The position numbers and the translations under genes are program-made. This document shows positions 10,637-20,220 of a stretch of DNA of 64,000 nucleotides, in pieces. How positions within the stretch are numbered: position 1 is the first letter of the stretch; the number at the start of each line of letters is the position of its first letter. Origin of the DNA: Streptococcus infantis SPAR10 (GTDB lineage Bacteria; Bacillota; Bacilli; Lactobacillales; Streptococcaceae); contig NZ_ALCH01000002.1 of the NCBI RefSeq assembly GCF_000279535.1, positions 1-64,000 on the forward strand, written 5' to 3'. The notes under the pieces were generated by a model. It saw nothing but the letters and a program-made list of their open reading frames with translations, did not search any database and was not told the DNA's origin.

Positions 10637-11752
10637 TTATACGTTAAAGCGGAATTCCATAATATCGCCATCTTGAACGACATATTCTTTTCCTTCTTCA
10701 CGCAAGCGTCCAGCTTCTTTTACAGCCTTTTCAGATCCGTATTTAATCAAATCATCATAAGACATAGTTACTGCACGAATAAAACCTTTTTCGAAGTCAG
10801 AGTGGATGATACCAGCAGCTTGAGGGGCTTTCATGCCACGTTTAAAGGTCCAAGCACGAACCTCTTTTTCACCAGCTGTGAAGTAAGTTCCAAGTCCAAG
10901 TAGATGGTAAGCAGCACGAGTCAACTTATCCACACCTGATTCTGTCAAACCAATAGCTTCAAGAAACTCTTTTTTATCTTCATCGTCTAATTCAGAAATT
11001 TCTTCTTCAGCACGCGCAGAAATGACCACTACCTCTGCATTTTCTGTTGCTGCGAATTCACGAATCTGCTTCACATAATCAATAGAGTCTGAGTCTCCAA
11101 CAACATCCTCATCAACGTTAGCTACATAAAGAACTGGTTTAGTAGTCAAGAGGAAAAGACCTTTGACAACCTTTTGCTCTTCATCTGTAAATTCAATAGT
11201 ACGAGCTGATTTACCGTCTTCAAGGACAGGTTTAATCTTTTGGAGAACGTTAAATTCTGCAACTGATTCCTTATCTTTTTGCGTACGTGCCATCTTTTCC
11301 ACACGCGCATAGCGTTTATTAACAGATTCTAAGTCAGCAAGAATCAATTCTAGGTTAATGGTATCAATATCTGCCAATGGATCTACAAAAGCATCTTCAC
11401 GACCTTGCTCACGCATGACATTTTCATCATCAAAGGCACGAACTACATGGACAATGGCATCAACTTCACGGATATTGGCCAAGAATTTATTACCGAGACC
11501 TTCTCCTTTTGACGCACCTTTTACAATCCCTGCAATATCTGTAAATTCAAAGGTTGTTGGGACTGTCTTCTTAGGAGTAATCATTTCAGTCAATTTTTGT
11601 AGGCGTTCATCTGGAACTTCTACCATCCCAACGTTTGGATCAATAGTTGCAAATGGATAGTTTGCAGCCTCTGCTCCTGCTTTTGTAATTGCATTAAATA
11701 GGGTTGATTTACCAACGTTTGGCAAACCCACGATACCTGCTGTTAAAGCCAT
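10637..11752 (-). CDS. ychF: Redox-regulated ATPase YchF
   Basis: Universally conserved Obg-family P-loop protein that prefers ATP and associates with ribosomes. The P-loop GLPNVGKST is near residues 8-16, and [16 protein letters not shown] (switch II) is at about 73-88. A coiled-coil insertion (about 130-200) and a C-terminal TGS domain ending MEFRFNV follow. Full length at 371 residues. Confidence 0.96.
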   Translation of the reverse strand: MALTAGIVGLPNVGKSTLFNAITKAGAEAANYPFATIDPNVGMVEVPDERLQKLTEMITPKKTVPTTFEFTDIAGIVKGASKGEGLGNKFLANIREVDAIVHVVRAFDDENVMREQGREDAFVDPLADIDTINLELILADLESVNKRYARVEKMARTQKDKESVAEFNVLQKIKPVLEDGKSARTIEFTDEEQKVVKGLFLLTTKPVLYVANVDEDVVGDSDSIDYVKQIREFAATENAEVVVISARAEEEISELDDEDKKEFLEAIGLTESGVDKLTRAAYHLLGLGTYFTAGEKEVRAWTFKRGMKAPQAAGIIHSDFEKGFIRAVTMSYDDLIKYGSEKAVKEAGRLREEGKEYVVQDGDIMEFRFNV

Positions 11753-11836
11753 AATTTCTCATTCTCCGTTCACATTTCAATCTTCAATATTATAACACAA
11801 AAAGGGAAAACTTGCTAACCCTCTAACTCCTTGCAT

Positions 11837-12031
11837 TTAGTCGATAATTTTACTCATTTTTCTTTCAAAATCATAGCGACTCATCATGACAACATGATCA
11901 CAATTACTGCATTTTATTTTGATATCTGCACCTAGACGTGTAATTTCCCAACGATTCGCTTTTTTGCCTGTAGATTTGATTGTACAAGCGTGTGGTTTTT
12001 TCATTTCAACAAAATTTCCAACTTGATACAT
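11837..12031 (-). CDS. DUF951 family small protein
   Basis: A 64-residue basic protein starting MYQVGNFVEMKKPHAC with a CSNC knuckle near residues 42-45 and another Cys at 16, compatible with metal binding. It has a good AAGGAGAG site and lies between dnaN and ychF, the usual streptococcal position. Function is unestablished. Confidence 0.85.
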   Translation of the reverse strand: MYQVGNFVEMKKPHACTIKSTGKKANRWEITRLGADIKIKCSNCDHVVMMSRYDFERKMSKIID

Positions 12032-12066
12032 ACTACTCTCCTTTTCATATTTCTGATTATATCATA

Positions 12067-12094
12067 AAAGAGGTGAGCTAGGCTCAACCTCTTT
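12067..12094 (-). terminator. Terminator after dnaN
   Basis: A stem of about 12 bp with arms AAAGAGGTTGAGC and GCTCACCTCTTT on the minus strand, with one bulged base, followed by TATGAT. It lies 4 bp past the dnaN stop. Confidence 0.75.
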
Positions 12095-12097
12095 AAC

Positions 12098-13234
12098 TTA
12101 ATTTGTACGAACTGGTGTAATCAACTGCATGAAATCTTCATCTGTATCAGCTGGTACCAAGGTAAATGGACGAACTGCTGAAATGAAGCTGATTGTTACC
12201 TTTTCACTATTCAAGGCTTTTAGCGCTTCAATCAAATAAGTTGGGTTAAAGCTAATAGTTAAATCTTCACCAGATACACTTTCTGTATCGATTTCTTCGT
12301 TTACTTTACCAACTTCTGGAGAATTTACATGAGCTGTAACTACTCCTTGTTTGATTTCTAATTTTACAGTTCCATTTTGAGTAGCACTTGATAAAAGACG
12401 TGCACGTTCCATAGATTGACGTAGATTCACAACATCAAAAGTCACTGTCGTATTAAAATCTGTTGGAATCAGACGATCTGTATCAGGATAATTACCTTCT
12501 AAGAGACGTGTATAGAAGCTAATATTTTCGCTTCTAAAGAGAATTTGGTTGTTTGCAAAGAATATCTCTACTGTTTCGATATCGTCCGTAAAAACAGCTG
12601 AAAATTCGCGTAGAGAGCGACTTGGAATGACAACATCAAAATTATCACTATTTTTTTCAAGAGTTAATTTCTTCTGACTGAGACGGTGAGAATCTGTCGC
12701 AACTGTTTTCAATTCTTGATGATTACTTAGGACAAAGTGTACACCAGTCAAGATTGGACGGCTTTCTTGTACACTAGCAGCAAAGGCAGTTTCGTTGATA
12801 ATCTTCTTAAGAAGTTTTGTTTCAAGAACTAGAGGATTACTTGCTGCGATTTCCTGAATACGTGGATACTGTTCGCTGTCTTTTCCTTTCAGAGTAATTT
12901 CTGATTTTCCACTTGTTAGTACAATTTGATGTTGTTCAATTTCTTTAAAATCAAGAGTCACATCTGGAAGACTAGAAACAACATTGATAAAGAAAGAAGC
13001 TTCTAAAAGAATTGATCCTAAAGAGTTAATCAAAAGACCTGCATTTTCATCTTTTTGAGAAATGAAATTCTCAATTGAAATTTGACCATTTGATCCAATT
13101 AATGTAATTCCTTCGTTAGTCACATCAATTTTAATAGTTGATAAAACAGGAATAGCATTTTTTGAACTAATAGCACGTTTTGTAATATTTAATGATTGCA
13201 GGAATAAATTTTTATTAATAGAAAAATGAATCAT
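12098..13234 (-). CDS. dnaN: DNA polymerase III beta subunit (sliding clamp)
   Basis: Ring-shaped processivity clamp. The 378-residue sequence has the family's three clamp domains, with the typical start MIHFSINKNLFLQSL and C-terminal MQLITPVRT. It is downstream of dnaA with a 158-bp gap that holds DnaA boxes and A/T-rich DNA, the classic Firmicutes dnaA-dnaN arrangement. Confidence 0.97.
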   Translation of the reverse strand: MIHFSINKNLFLQSLNITKRAISSKNAIPVLSTIKIDVTNEGITLIGSNGQISIENFISQKDENAGLLINSLGSILLEASFFINVVSSLPDVTLDFKEIEQHQIVLTSGKSEITLKGKDSEQYPRIQEIAASNPLVLETKLLKKIINETAFAASVQESRPILTGVHFVLSNHQELKTVATDSHRLSQKKLTLEKNSDNFDVVIPSRSLREFSAVFTDDIETVEIFFANNQILFRSENISFYTRLLEGNYPDTDRLIPTDFNTTVTFDVVNLRQSMERARLLSSATQNGTVKLEIKQGVVTAHVNSPEVGKVNEEIDTESVSGEDLTISFNPTYLIEALKALNSEKVTISFISAVRPFTLVPADTDEDFMQLITPVRTN

Positions 13235-13392
13235 GGAATCTCCTTTATTTATTTTTATTATTAGAAGGTTAATAGTAATAGTAGGCTGTGTGAAATCTGT
13301 GGAAAACCAAGTTTAGTTTAGAAAAATCAAGAAGTTATACTTGTTTAAAATTTGTTAATAAATCAGTAAAATTTTAAACACTTATCCACAAG
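13235..13392. promoter_or_regulatory. oriC: dnaA-dnaN intergenic part of the origin
   Basis: Contains a perfect DnaA box TTATCCACA at 13382-13390, just past the dnaA stop. A variant box on the other strand (TGTGGAAAA, 13298-13306) and long A/T-rich tracts that could be the unwinding region are also present. It also carries the dnaN leader with AGGAG before the start. Confidence 0.75.
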
Positions 13393-14751
13393 TTATTTGA
13401 TTTTCTTTTTAATGGTTTCGATTTCTATACGTAATTTATCATCAGTTTCAATCATAGATTTGATTTTTGCATGAGCATGAATGACGGTTGTATGATCTTT
13501 ACCACCAAATTCTTTTCCGATTTTTGGAAGACTGTTATCAGTTAATTCTCTAGCTAGGTACATAGCAACTTGGCGAGCTAGAACAATATTCTGAACACGT
13601 CTAGTTCCCTTCATCTCCTTAACGCTCACATCATAAAATTTTCCGACTTCCTCTTGGATTTTTTCAATCGGAATGACGATCATGGTGCTGACGCTTTGTT
13701 TTCGAGCACGTATAGCTTCAGATGCAATATCCACAGTTATAGTGTTGATTTGTTTAACTTTAGCCATAAGACTAATATCTTTGAGCGCACCTTCTAATTC
13801 ACGTACATTTGAATCAAACTGGCCAGCCAAATATTCGATTGTGTCAGGTTGAAAATGATAATCTAAATCCTCTGTTTTACTGTTTAAAATAGCGATACGA
13901 GTTTCGAAATCAGGTGGAGTAATATCCGTTGTTAATCCCCATGAGAAGCGCGTGACAAGTCGCTCAGGTAGATTTTCTAGTTGTTCTGGCCTACGGTCAC
14001 TCGTTAAAACAATCTGTTTATTATTACTGTGAAGTTTGTTAAATGTATTGAAAAATTCATCCTGAGTTTGCACTTTATTTCCACTGAGAGATTGAATGTC
14101 ATCAATAAGAAGGAGATCTAGACTTCGATAGGTTTTTTTAAAATTATCCATATCATTGAGTCTTAAATGATCTAAAAATTCATTAATAAAACTTTCAGCA
14201 GGAATATATTTTACACGCGCATTAGGATTTTTTTTGAGAATTTCATTCCCCAAAGCATTGAGCAAGTGAGTTTTCCCTAGACCAGGTCCTCCATATATAA
14301 ACAGAGGATTATAAGTTAGTCCAGGATCTTCCGAGACGGCTAAAGCAGCAGACTTAGCCCAAATATTTCCATCACCTTGTATAAAATTATCAAAAGTATA
14401 GATGTCTCTTAATCCTGTTTCTGAATAGGGTATAGACTTTTTAATTTCTTCCTGTTGATGATTACTGTTTTCAACATTGCTTGCTATATCGGAGGTATTA
14501 GAATCTTCTTTAGTCAATACATATTGAGCTTTTATTTCAGTGTCATAGATTTGAAAACCGACAGCTACAATAATATCATTGAGTTTTGTACTCCAAACCA
14601 TTTCCATTTCAGATCTTGGCAAAAATATGGTAGCTACATTTCCCTCAACCTTTATTAATTCAGCAGGTGTTGCGTAGAAATCAAACATTGATCGTGTCAA
14701 TCTCTCTTTAGCTAATTCTAAAATCTGATTCCAAAATTGTTTTTCTTTCAA
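13393..14751 (-). CDS. dnaA: Chromosomal replication initiator DnaA
   Basis: AAA+ initiator that binds DnaA boxes and melts oriC. Visible are the N-terminal DnaB-interaction domain, a divergent low-complexity domain II (about residues 80-110), Walker [10 protein letters not shown], Walker B LLLIDDIQ, and the C-terminal signature [15 protein letters not shown]. There is no ATG start: three TTG codons stand in a row at 14757-14749 behind AGGAGG. I chose the third (MKEKQFW) because its 9-base spacing is optimal and homologues start there. An in-frame TAG lies just upstream. About 452 residues. Confidence 0.96.
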   Translation of the reverse strand: MKEKQFWNQILELAKERLTRSMFDFYATPAELIKVEGNVATIFLPRSEMEMVWSTKLNDIIVAVGFQIYDTEIKAQYVLTKEDSNTSDIASNVENSNHQQEEIKKSIPYSETGLRDIYTFDNFIQGDGNIWAKSAALAVSEDPGLTYNPLFIYGGPGLGKTHLLNALGNEILKKNPNARVKYIPAESFINEFLDHLRLNDMDNFKKTYRSLDLLLIDDIQSLSGNKVQTQDEFFNTFNKLHSNNKQIVLTSDRRPEQLENLPERLVTRFSWGLTTDITPPDFETRIAILNSKTEDLDYHFQPDTIEYLAGQFDSNVRELEGALKDISLMAKVKQINTITVDIASEAIRARKQSVSTMIVIPIEKIQEEVGKFYDVSVKEMKGTRRVQNIVLARQVAMYLARELTDNSLPKIGKEFGGKDHTTVIHAHAKIKSMIETDDKLRIEIETIKKKIK

Positions 14752-14757
14752 CAACAA

Positions 14758-14956
14758 ACTCCTCCTTTTCTAAATGGTGTAATCTTAAACACTATTTTAT
14801 CACATAGCAAGCAATTTTTCCACAACTTGTGAAAAACAATCCACAATGTTTAAAAGATTTATCCACAACTTGTGGATAAAAGGTCTGGATTTTGATTTAA
14901 TAGACTTTTTCTATACTAATCCAGTGGATAAGTATGTGAGTTTAGAAAAATAAAAT
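14758..14956. promoter_or_regulatory. oriC: Replication origin upstream of dnaA
   Basis: About 200 bp with a cluster of DnaA boxes. A perfect inverted pair TTATCCACA (14859-14867) and TGTGGATAA (14871-14879) is separated by 3 bp. Variants are TTTTCCACA (14816-14824), CAATCCACA (14837-14845) and AGTGGATAA (14923-14931). The dnaA promoter should also lie here; I could not place it confidently. Confidence 0.88.
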
Positions 14957-14978
14957 AACAGCCTTATTTCAGGCTGTT
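14957..14978 (-). terminator. Terminator at the parB 3' end
   Basis: Arms AACAGCCT and AGGCTGTT around 6 nt, followed on the minus strand by TATTTTATTTTTC. The upstream arm overlaps the last codons of the repaired parB frame. Confidence 0.8.
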
Positions 14979-15019
14979 AATAAAACGTTGGTATTCTTCT
15001 TGATTATGAAAAGAGATAG

Positions 15020-15724
15020 TTATTTTTCCTGCCTCTTTTTTTGAAGGACGATTTGGACATCTAATCCCAACAATTTTTTCAAATTTTCTTCTTCTTCTTT
15101 GATAAAGTGATCTTTTTCTTTGCTTTTCTTCTTATTTTTTTCTTCTTTAAGTAGATGTTCCACCTGCCGAACTGATAAATCCTCTTTCTGAATGCGATTG
15201 AGTAAATTTTTTTGTTCTTTCAAAGGTAGTTGGATTAGAAGTCTAGCATGTGCTTGAGACAATTTTCCAGTTTCTACTTCTTTTAAAATAAAATCAGGGA
15301 GAGTTAGCAATCGAACAAGATTAGTGATATAAGGGCGTGATTTCCCCATTTTTTCAGCAATGTCTGCATGAGTATATCCTTTATCAATTAAAGATTGATA
15401 GGCTTTTGCTTCTTCAATCGGATTTAAGTCTTCTCGTTGTAAATTTTCAATGATTGAGTGAACCATCATATCCTGATCAGATAATTTTTTGATTATTACA
15501 GGAATTTCTGATAGCCCAGCTTCTATCGATGCCCTATACCGTCTTTCTCCAGCTAGAATTTCATATCCGATAACTGGAGATTGACGGACAATAATGGGTT
15601 GAATTAAACCATTTTCTTTAATAGATTGGGCAAGTTCTTGAATTTTTTCTTTTGAAAATTCTTTACGAGGTTGATAGGGATTTTTTTGAATATCACTGAT
15701 ACGAATTAGTTTGAGTTCTTCCAT
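15020..15724 (-). CDS. parB: Chromosome partitioning protein ParB/Spo0J, C-terminus frameshifted
   Basis: Binds parS and loads SMC near the origin. The N-terminal CTPase region (GYEILAGERRYRAS) and the helix-turn-helix (YTHADIAEKMGKSRPYITN) are intact. The frame ends at residue 234 in LQKKRQEK. A T7 run at 15036-15042 (A7 in the gene) appears one base short. With one more base the frame continues as EAGKITISFHNQEEYQRFINSLK and stops at 14964, giving 253 residues, the family length. The lost tail belongs to the dimerisation domain. The gene lies 59 bp after htrA in a probable operon. Confidence 0.9.
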   Translation of the reverse strand: MEELKLIRISDIQKNPYQPRKEFSKEKIQELAQSIKENGLIQPIIVRQSPVIGYEILAGERRYRASIEAGLSEIPVIIKKLSDQDMMVHSIIENLQREDLNPIEEAKAYQSLIDKGYTHADIAEKMGKSRPYITNLVRLLTLPDFILKEVETGKLSQAHARLLIQLPLKEQKNLLNRIQKEDLSVRQVEHLLKEEKNKKKSKEKDHFIKEEEENLKKLLGLDVQIVLQKKRQEK

Positions 15725-15783
15725 ACCTCTACAGTATCATATCTTTAATATTCTGTAAAGTAGGTTTACAAATATGTAAACTA

Positions 15784-16965
15784 TTAATTTAAATCACTTG
15801 AACTCTTATCTAGTTTGATTGTAGTTTTTTCTTCTTTACCATTACGGTAATAAGTTACAGTCATTTCATCACCAATAGAGTGACTGTAAAGTGCATTTTG
15901 CAATTCAGTAGTAGAAGAAATCTTAGTATCATCTATTTTTGTGATAACATCATATTGTTGTAAATGTCCATTTGCAGGCATATTTTTTTGAACAGAACGA
16001 ACAGCTACACCAGAAGTAACGTTGTCAGGAAGTTTTAATTTTTGAAGGTCAGCTGTGCTGAGGTTTGTTAAGTTAACCATGTGGATACCAAGCGCTGGTC
16101 GAGTTACTTTTCCATCTTTTTCTAATTGTTTAATAATATTAATAACATCATTTGCAGGAATAGCAAAACCAAGGCCTTCTACAGATGTTCCACCATTTGA
16201 GGCAATTTTACTTGATGTAATACCGATAACTTCTCCCTGAATGTTAATCAAAGGACCTCCAGAGTTACCAGGGTTAATAGCTGTGTCTGTTTGGATGGCA
16301 TTTGTTGAAATGGCTTGACCATCTTCAGCTTTCAAAGAAACATGTCTGTTCAAGCTTGATACAATCCCTTGAGTAACTGTATTTGCATATTCTGAACCTA
16401 AAGGACTACCGATTGCGATAGCCGTTTCTCCAACAGCTAATTGACTTGAATCACCAAACTCAGCAACTGTAGAAACTTTTTCTGAAGATATTTTTACTAC
16501 TGCAATATCAGAATAGGTATCAGAACCAACAATTTCACCTGGGACTTTTGTTCCATCAGTCAAACGAACGTCAACTTTTTTAGCGCCATTAATAACGTGA
16601 GTATTAGTAACTAAATAGGCAGATTCACCTTCTTTTTTATAAATAACACCAGAACCTTCACTGTTAATTTGTTCAGTGTTTGAATCTGTATCAGTATCAT
16701 CAGTTCCAACAAAACCACCTTGAGAGTTTTCTGAATAAGTGATAATCGATACAACTGCATCTTTAACTTTATCTACAGCCTGTGTGGTAGAATTTTCATT
16801 TTTCGAAGCAGTCTGAGTGACTGCTGCACTATTTTGTTCTCCACCTCCTTGCTTTTGGTTGAACTGAAGAACAGCCAAACTTCCTAATAGACCACTAAAA
16901 AAGCTAATAAGAATAACTAGTAAAAGTTGTCCAATTGTTTTTGAAAACTTGTTTAAGTTTTTCAT
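15784..16965 (-). CDS. htrA: Surface serine protease HtrA/DegP
   Basis: Trypsin-like quality-control protease anchored outside the membrane. The N-terminal membrane anchor is at about residues 11-33, and a low-complexity linker follows. The catalytic triad is His123 (NTHVING), Asp153 (SDIAVV) and Ser235 (NPGNSGGPL), and one PDZ domain lies at about 300-375. I start at ATG 16965 because GGAGG precedes it at the right spacing. An ATG 12 bases earlier overlaps that site. Length 393 residues. Regulation by CiaR is likely from the site upstream. Confidence 0.95.
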   Translation of the reverse strand: MKNLNKFSKTIGQLLLVILISFFSGLLGSLAVLQFNQKQGGGEQNSAAVTQTASKNENSTTQAVDKVKDAVVSIITYSENSQGGFVGTDDTDTDSNTEQINSEGSGVIYKKEGESAYLVTNTHVINGAKKVDVRLTDGTKVPGEIVGSDTYSDIAVVKISSEKVSTVAEFGDSSQLAVGETAIAIGSPLGSEYANTVTQGIVSSLNRHVSLKAEDGQAISTNAIQTDTAINPGNSGGPLINIQGEVIGITSSKIASNGGTSVEGLGFAIPANDVINIIKQLEKDGKVTRPALGIHMVNLTNLSTADLQKLKLPDNVTSGVAVRSVQKNMPANGHLQQYDVITKIDDTKISSTTELQNALYSHSIGDEMTVTYYRNGKEEKTTIKLDKSSSDLN

Positions 16966-16995
16966 AGAATCCTCCATATTTGATTAATTAGTGAA

Positions 16996-17028
16996 AGTAT
17001 AAGATTATTAACTTAATTCTAACTTAAA
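16996..17028 (-). promoter_or_regulatory. htrA promoter with CiaR box
   Basis: On the minus strand TTTAAG, 5 bases, ATTAAG (17028-17012) matches the CiaR repeat NTTAAG-N5-WTTAAG. It stands 10 bp before TATACT (17001-16996), so it covers the -35 region, as in CiaR-activated htrA promoters. Confidence 0.8.
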
Positions 17029-17049
17029 AAACTTAAGTTTTCAACAATC

Positions 17050-17058
17050 TGTGGATAA
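17050..17058 (-). promoter_or_regulatory. DnaA box between htrA and rlmH
   Basis: A perfect TGTGGATAA (reverse of TTATCCACA) stands in the htrA-rlmH divergent region, about 2.2 kb right of the main oriC cluster. Confidence 0.6.
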
Positions 17059-17133
17059 TTGTTGAAAATTTGTGAATTTATTGTGTTTTTCACCTTTTTC
17101 ATTTGTGAATAAGATGTGAATAGAACACGATTA

Positions 17134-17142
17134 TGGTAAAAT
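17134..17142 (+). promoter_or_regulatory. Extended -10 promoter directly before rlmH
   Basis: TGG-TAAAAT ends 6 bases before the rlmH ATG. No Shine-Dalgarno sequence fits in between, so the transcript may start at or next to the start codon. Confidence 0.5.
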
Positions 17143-17148
17143 AGAAGC

Positions 17149-17628
17149 ATGAAAATTAAACTTGTAACAGTTGGAAAACTAAAAGAAAAGTATCTCAAAG
17201 ATGGAATTGCAGAATATTCTAAAAGAATATCACGATTTGCTGCCGTAGAAATGATCGAATTAGCTGATGAAAAGACTCCCGATCGTGCTAGTGATTCTGA
17301 AAATGAAAAAATCTTGAATTTAGAAGGAAATCGAATCCTTTCCAAAATTGGGGATAGAGAATTTGTTGTCGTTTTAGCTATTGAAGGGAAAACCTTGTCT
17401 TCTGAAGAATTCAGTAAACAGTTAGAACAAGCATCTATTAATGGTTTTTCAACCTTAACCTTTGTTATCGGTGGGAGTTTAGGACTCTCTCCTCAAGTAA
17501 AAAAGCGTGCGAATCTATCCCTTAGTTTTGGTCGTTTAACTCTTCCTCACCAATTAATGCGTCTAGTTCTTGTAGAACAGATATATCGAGCCTTTACCAT
17601 CCAACAAGGTTCTCCCTATCATAAATAG
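17149..17628 (+). CDS. rlmH: 23S rRNA pseudouridine-1915 N3-methyltransferase RlmH
   Basis: SPOUT-class methyltransferase acting on helix 69 of 23S rRNA. The 159-residue protein has the knotted SAM-binding region [10 protein letters not shown] and the C-terminal signature [28 protein letters not shown] split around residues 133-159. It is the first rightward gene after oriC and precedes the com locus, as in pneumococci. Confidence 0.96.
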   Translation: MKIKLVTVGKLKEKYLKDGIAEYSKRISRFAAVEMIELADEKTPDRASDSENEKILNLEGNRILSKIGDREFVVVLAIEGKTLSSEEFSKQLEQASINGFSTLTFVIGGSLGLSPQVKKRANLSLSFGRLTLPHQLMRLVLVEQIYRAFTIQQGSPYHK

Positions 17629-17669
17629 GATTGACTATTTTCGATTATTTTGATAAGATAAACTAGTTA

Positions 17670-17743
17670 GGTCTCATAGCTCAGCTGGATAGAGCATTCG
17701 CCTTCTAAGCGAACGGTCGCAGGTTCGAATCCTGCTGGGATCA
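17670..17743 (+). tRNA. tRNA-Arg (anticodon TCT)
   Basis: A 74-nt cloverleaf with acceptor GGTCTCA paired to TGGGATC (one G-T pair), anticodon stem-loop CGCCTTCTAAGCG with TCT, and T-arm GCAGGTTCGAATCCTGC. CCA is not encoded. A weak promoter TTGACT (17631-17636) and TAAGAT (17655-17660) precedes it. Confidence 0.96.
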
Positions 17744-17754
17744 TATACTAGATT

Positions 17755-17782
17755 TAACGCTGGGGAAACCCAGCGTTTTTTG
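17755..17782 (+). terminator. Terminator after tRNA-Arg
   Basis: Arms AACGCTGGG and CCCAGCGTT around a GAAA loop, followed by a T run. Confidence 0.9.
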
Positions 17783-17791
17783 TAAAAATTG

Positions 17792-17858
17792 ACAGTTCAG
17801 GTACAAAAATGTGCAGTTGAGAATGATCACTTATAATATAAATCACATTTTGTATAAT
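17792..17858 (+). promoter_or_regulatory. ComE-binding direct repeat and comCDE promoter
   Basis: ACAGTTCAG (17792-17800), exactly 12 bases, then GCAGTTGAG (17813-17821). This is the ComE direct-repeat pattern of pneumococcal early competence promoters, with one base off. A -10 box TATAAT with a TG extension lies at 17853-17858. The site looks functional, yet only about 50 bp separate the -10 from the comD start, so no comC fits. Confidence 0.85.
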
Positions 17859-17911
17859 AGATTGGTAAGTTCATTTATAAGAAAAAAGAGAAAACATTAT
17901 AGGGAGATATA

Positions 17912-19230
17912 ATGGATTTATTGAAAATACTCATAGTTATTCTTCATATTCTTATTCTAACAAATAGCTATGAACTCATTTGTAAGGCAACAAAAAAGAA
18001 AGATATCTGTTTATTTCTTGGGTATTTCTATTACAGTTTATAGTTGAAGTTTTATTCTATTTTATTTATCTAGATGGATTTGGAATGGAAAAAATTTCAT
18101 TTACCTGTATTATATTTTTTTATTTAATAGGGTTAAAAAAGTTTGATAAATACAAAGCTATTTTTATCAGTCTGCTATTGTCTTTATTATATCATAGCAC
18201 TCATACTTTTTTATCCGTAACCATATCCTCTGTTACAGGTGATTCTTTTGTAACCAAATATGAAGATTTGTTTTTTGTAGTAGTTTTATTGCTGACTTAT
18301 TTTGTAATAAAAAAAATTATTTTTTATTTTCACTTGGAGCTCAATTATTTTGATAAAGATTACCTCTATTCATTTTTTAAAAAGGTCATCTTTGCTTTCT
18401 TTGCTTTACAAATCCTATTATTCATTTCAGATATAGTAAGTAATTATGTGCATTTTAATAGTTTTGGTAGTATTTTAGCAACAATTGTCTTTATTTGTTT
18501 ATTACTAATCTTCTTTGCAATGAATGCCAAGAAGGTCCAAGTTGAAAGAGAAATTGCTCTAAATCAGAAAAAATTTGAACAAGAACATTTACAGACTTAC
18601 ACAGATGAAATTGTGGCTTTGTATAATGAAATCCGTGGTTTTCGTCATGATTATGCAGGGATGCTTGTCAGTATGCAAATGGCAATTGACAGTAAAGATT
18701 TACAGGAAATTGACAGAATTTACAATCAAGTTCTAGTCAAAGCTAATCAAAAATTACGTTCAGATAAGTATACATACTTTGATTTAAACAATATAGAAGA
18801 TTCAGCTTTACGAAGTTTAATTGCTCAATCTATTGTATATGCAAGAAATAAGGACGTAGAGTTTACACTAGAAGTAAAGGATATTATCACAAGGTTGTCA
18901 ATTGATTTACTTGATCTTGTGCGTATTATGAGCGTTTTATTGAACAATGCTGTCGAAGGTGCTGCAGAAAGTTACTTGAAACAAATGGAGGTTGCAGTGA
19001 TTAAGATGGATTTAGAAACAGTTATCGTGATTCAAAATTCGTGTAAATATACTATGACGCCTTCAGAAGACTTGTTTGAACTAGGTTTTTCTACTAAAGG
19101 TAGAAATAGAGGAATTGGTCTTAATAATGTCAAAGATATTTTGGATAAGTATGAAAATATCATTTTAGAGACAGAGATGGAAGATAGTAAGTTTAGACAG
19201 ATTATTAGATTTAAGAGAGAGTTTGAATGA
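17912..19230 (+). pseudogene. comD: ComD competence histidine kinase, N-terminal frameshift
   Basis: HPK10-type sensor for competence-stimulating peptide. The natural start at 17912 (MDLLKILIVILHILIL) runs to a stop at 18041. The rest is read one base out of phase: upstream of the internal ATG at 18085, LLQFIVEVLFYFIYLDG continues in the second frame. Adding one A to the A6 run at 17992-17997 joins them as KATKKERYLF and gives 439 residues, matching ComD length. Downstream parts are intact: membrane helices, the EIRGFRHDYAGM phospho-acceptor region, and the GRNRGIGLNNV ATP-binding motif. Starting at 18085 gives 381 residues lacking the first membrane segments. Confidence 0.88.
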
Positions 19231-19979
19231 AAGTATTAATTTTAGAAGATGTTATTCAACATCAAGTCAGATTAGAAAGAACCTTGGATGAAATTTCAAA
19301 GGAATTAAATATTCCTATTTCTTATAAAACAACAGGTAAAGAACGAGAATTTAAGGAATATATCGAAAATGATGAAGTAAACCAGCTTTATTTTCTAGAT
19401 ATTGATATTCATGGTGTTGAGAAAAAAGGATTTGAGGTAGCACAGTTTATTCGTCGCCACAATCCCTATGCAATTATCGTATTTATTACTAGTAGATCAG
19501 AATTTGCTACCTTAACTTACAAATATCAAGTATCAGCCTTGGATTTTGTTGATAAAGATATCAATGATGAATTATTTAAAAAACGTATCGAACAGAGTAT
19601 CTTATATACCAAAAGTATGCTGCTTGAAAATAAAGATGTTGTGGATTATTTTGACTATAATTACAAGGGAAATGATTTAAAAATTCCCTACCATGATATT
19701 TTATATATTGAAACAACAGGAGTATCTCATAAATTAAGGATTATTGGTAAGAATTTTGCCAAAGAATTTTATGGTACTATGGCGGATATTCAAGAAAAAG
19801 ATAAAGATACTCAAAGATTTTATTCTGCTCATAAATCATTTCTTGTCAATGTAGGAAATATTAGGGAAATTGATCGAAAAAATTTAGAAGTGGTTTTTTA
19901 TGAGGATCATCGTTGTCCAATTACCCGTCTAAAGGTACGGAAATTAAGAGATATTCTGGAGAAAAAATCTAAAAAGTGA
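19227..19979 (+). CDS. comE: Competence response regulator ComE
   Basis: LytTR-type activator that binds the ComE repeat. The receiver domain has phospho-acceptor Asp58 (YFLDIDIHG) and conserved Thr and Lys positions (ITSRS, DFVDKD). The C-terminal LytTR domain begins near residue 145 (LKIPYHDILYIETTG). It overlaps the comD stop by 4 bp, and its 250 residues match pneumococcal ComE. It is intact while its signal gene is missing and its kinase gene is broken. Confidence 0.95.
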   Translation: MKVLILEDVIQHQVRLERTLDEISKELNIPISYKTTGKEREFKEYIENDEVNQLYFLDIDIHGVEKKGFEVAQFIRRHNPYAIIVFITSRSEFATLTYKYQVSALDFVDKDINDELFKKRIEQSILYTKSMLLENKDVVDYFDYNYKGNDLKIPYHDILYIETTGVSHKLRIIGKNFAKEFYGTMADIQEKDKDTQRFYSAHKSFLVNVGNIREIDRKNLEVVFYEDHRCPITRLKVRKLRDILEKKSKK

Positions 19980-20007
19980 TTGACAATTAGTAAGAAATTG
20001 ATATAAT
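19980..20007 (+). promoter_or_regulatory. Promoter of the tRNA-Glu/tRNA-Asn pair
   Basis: TTGACA (19980-19985), 16 bp, TATAAT (20002-20007). The -35 begins within one base of the comE stop. Confidence 0.8.
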
Positions 20008-20030
20008 GGTTATATCTGCTACAGATAGAT

Positions 20031-20102
20031 GGTCCGTTGGTCAAGGGGTTAAGACACCGCCTTTTCACGGCGGTAACACGGGTTCGAATCCCGTACGGAC
20101 TA
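20031..20102 (+). tRNA. tRNA-Glu (anticodon TTC), second copy
   Basis: Sequence identical to the tRNA-Glu at 385-456, on the opposite strand. Acceptor GGTCCGT/ACGGACT, anticodon TTC, 72 nt, no encoded CCA. Confidence 0.97.
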
Positions 20103-20107
20103 TATTA

Positions 20108-20181
20108 TCCGCCATAGCTCAGTTGGTAGTAGCGCATGACTGTTAATCATGATGTCGTAGGTTCGAGTCCTACTGGCGGAG
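20108..20181 (+). tRNA. tRNA-Asn (anticodon GTT)
   Basis: A 74-nt cloverleaf with acceptor TCCGCCA/TGGCGGA, anticodon loop CTGTTAA with GTT, and T-arm GTAGGTTCGAGTCCTAC. It follows tRNA-Glu by 5 bases in the same transcript. Confidence 0.96.
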
Positions 20182-20189
20182 TTAAACAA

Positions 20190-20216
20190 AAAGAACACCA
20201 TTGGTGTTCTTTTTTT
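20190..20216 (+). terminator. Terminator after tRNA-Asn
   Basis: Arms AGAACACC and GGTGTTCT around ATT, flanked by an A run and a T run. It can serve both the tRNAs and the facing tetR gene. Confidence 0.85.
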
Positions 20217-20220
20217 GTCT

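Noticed and set aside
17833..17911. Frame starting ATGATCACTT inside the com promoter as a comC remnant
   Set aside because: The frame starts before the -10 box and lacks a double-glycine leader; at most its end holds a relic of comC.
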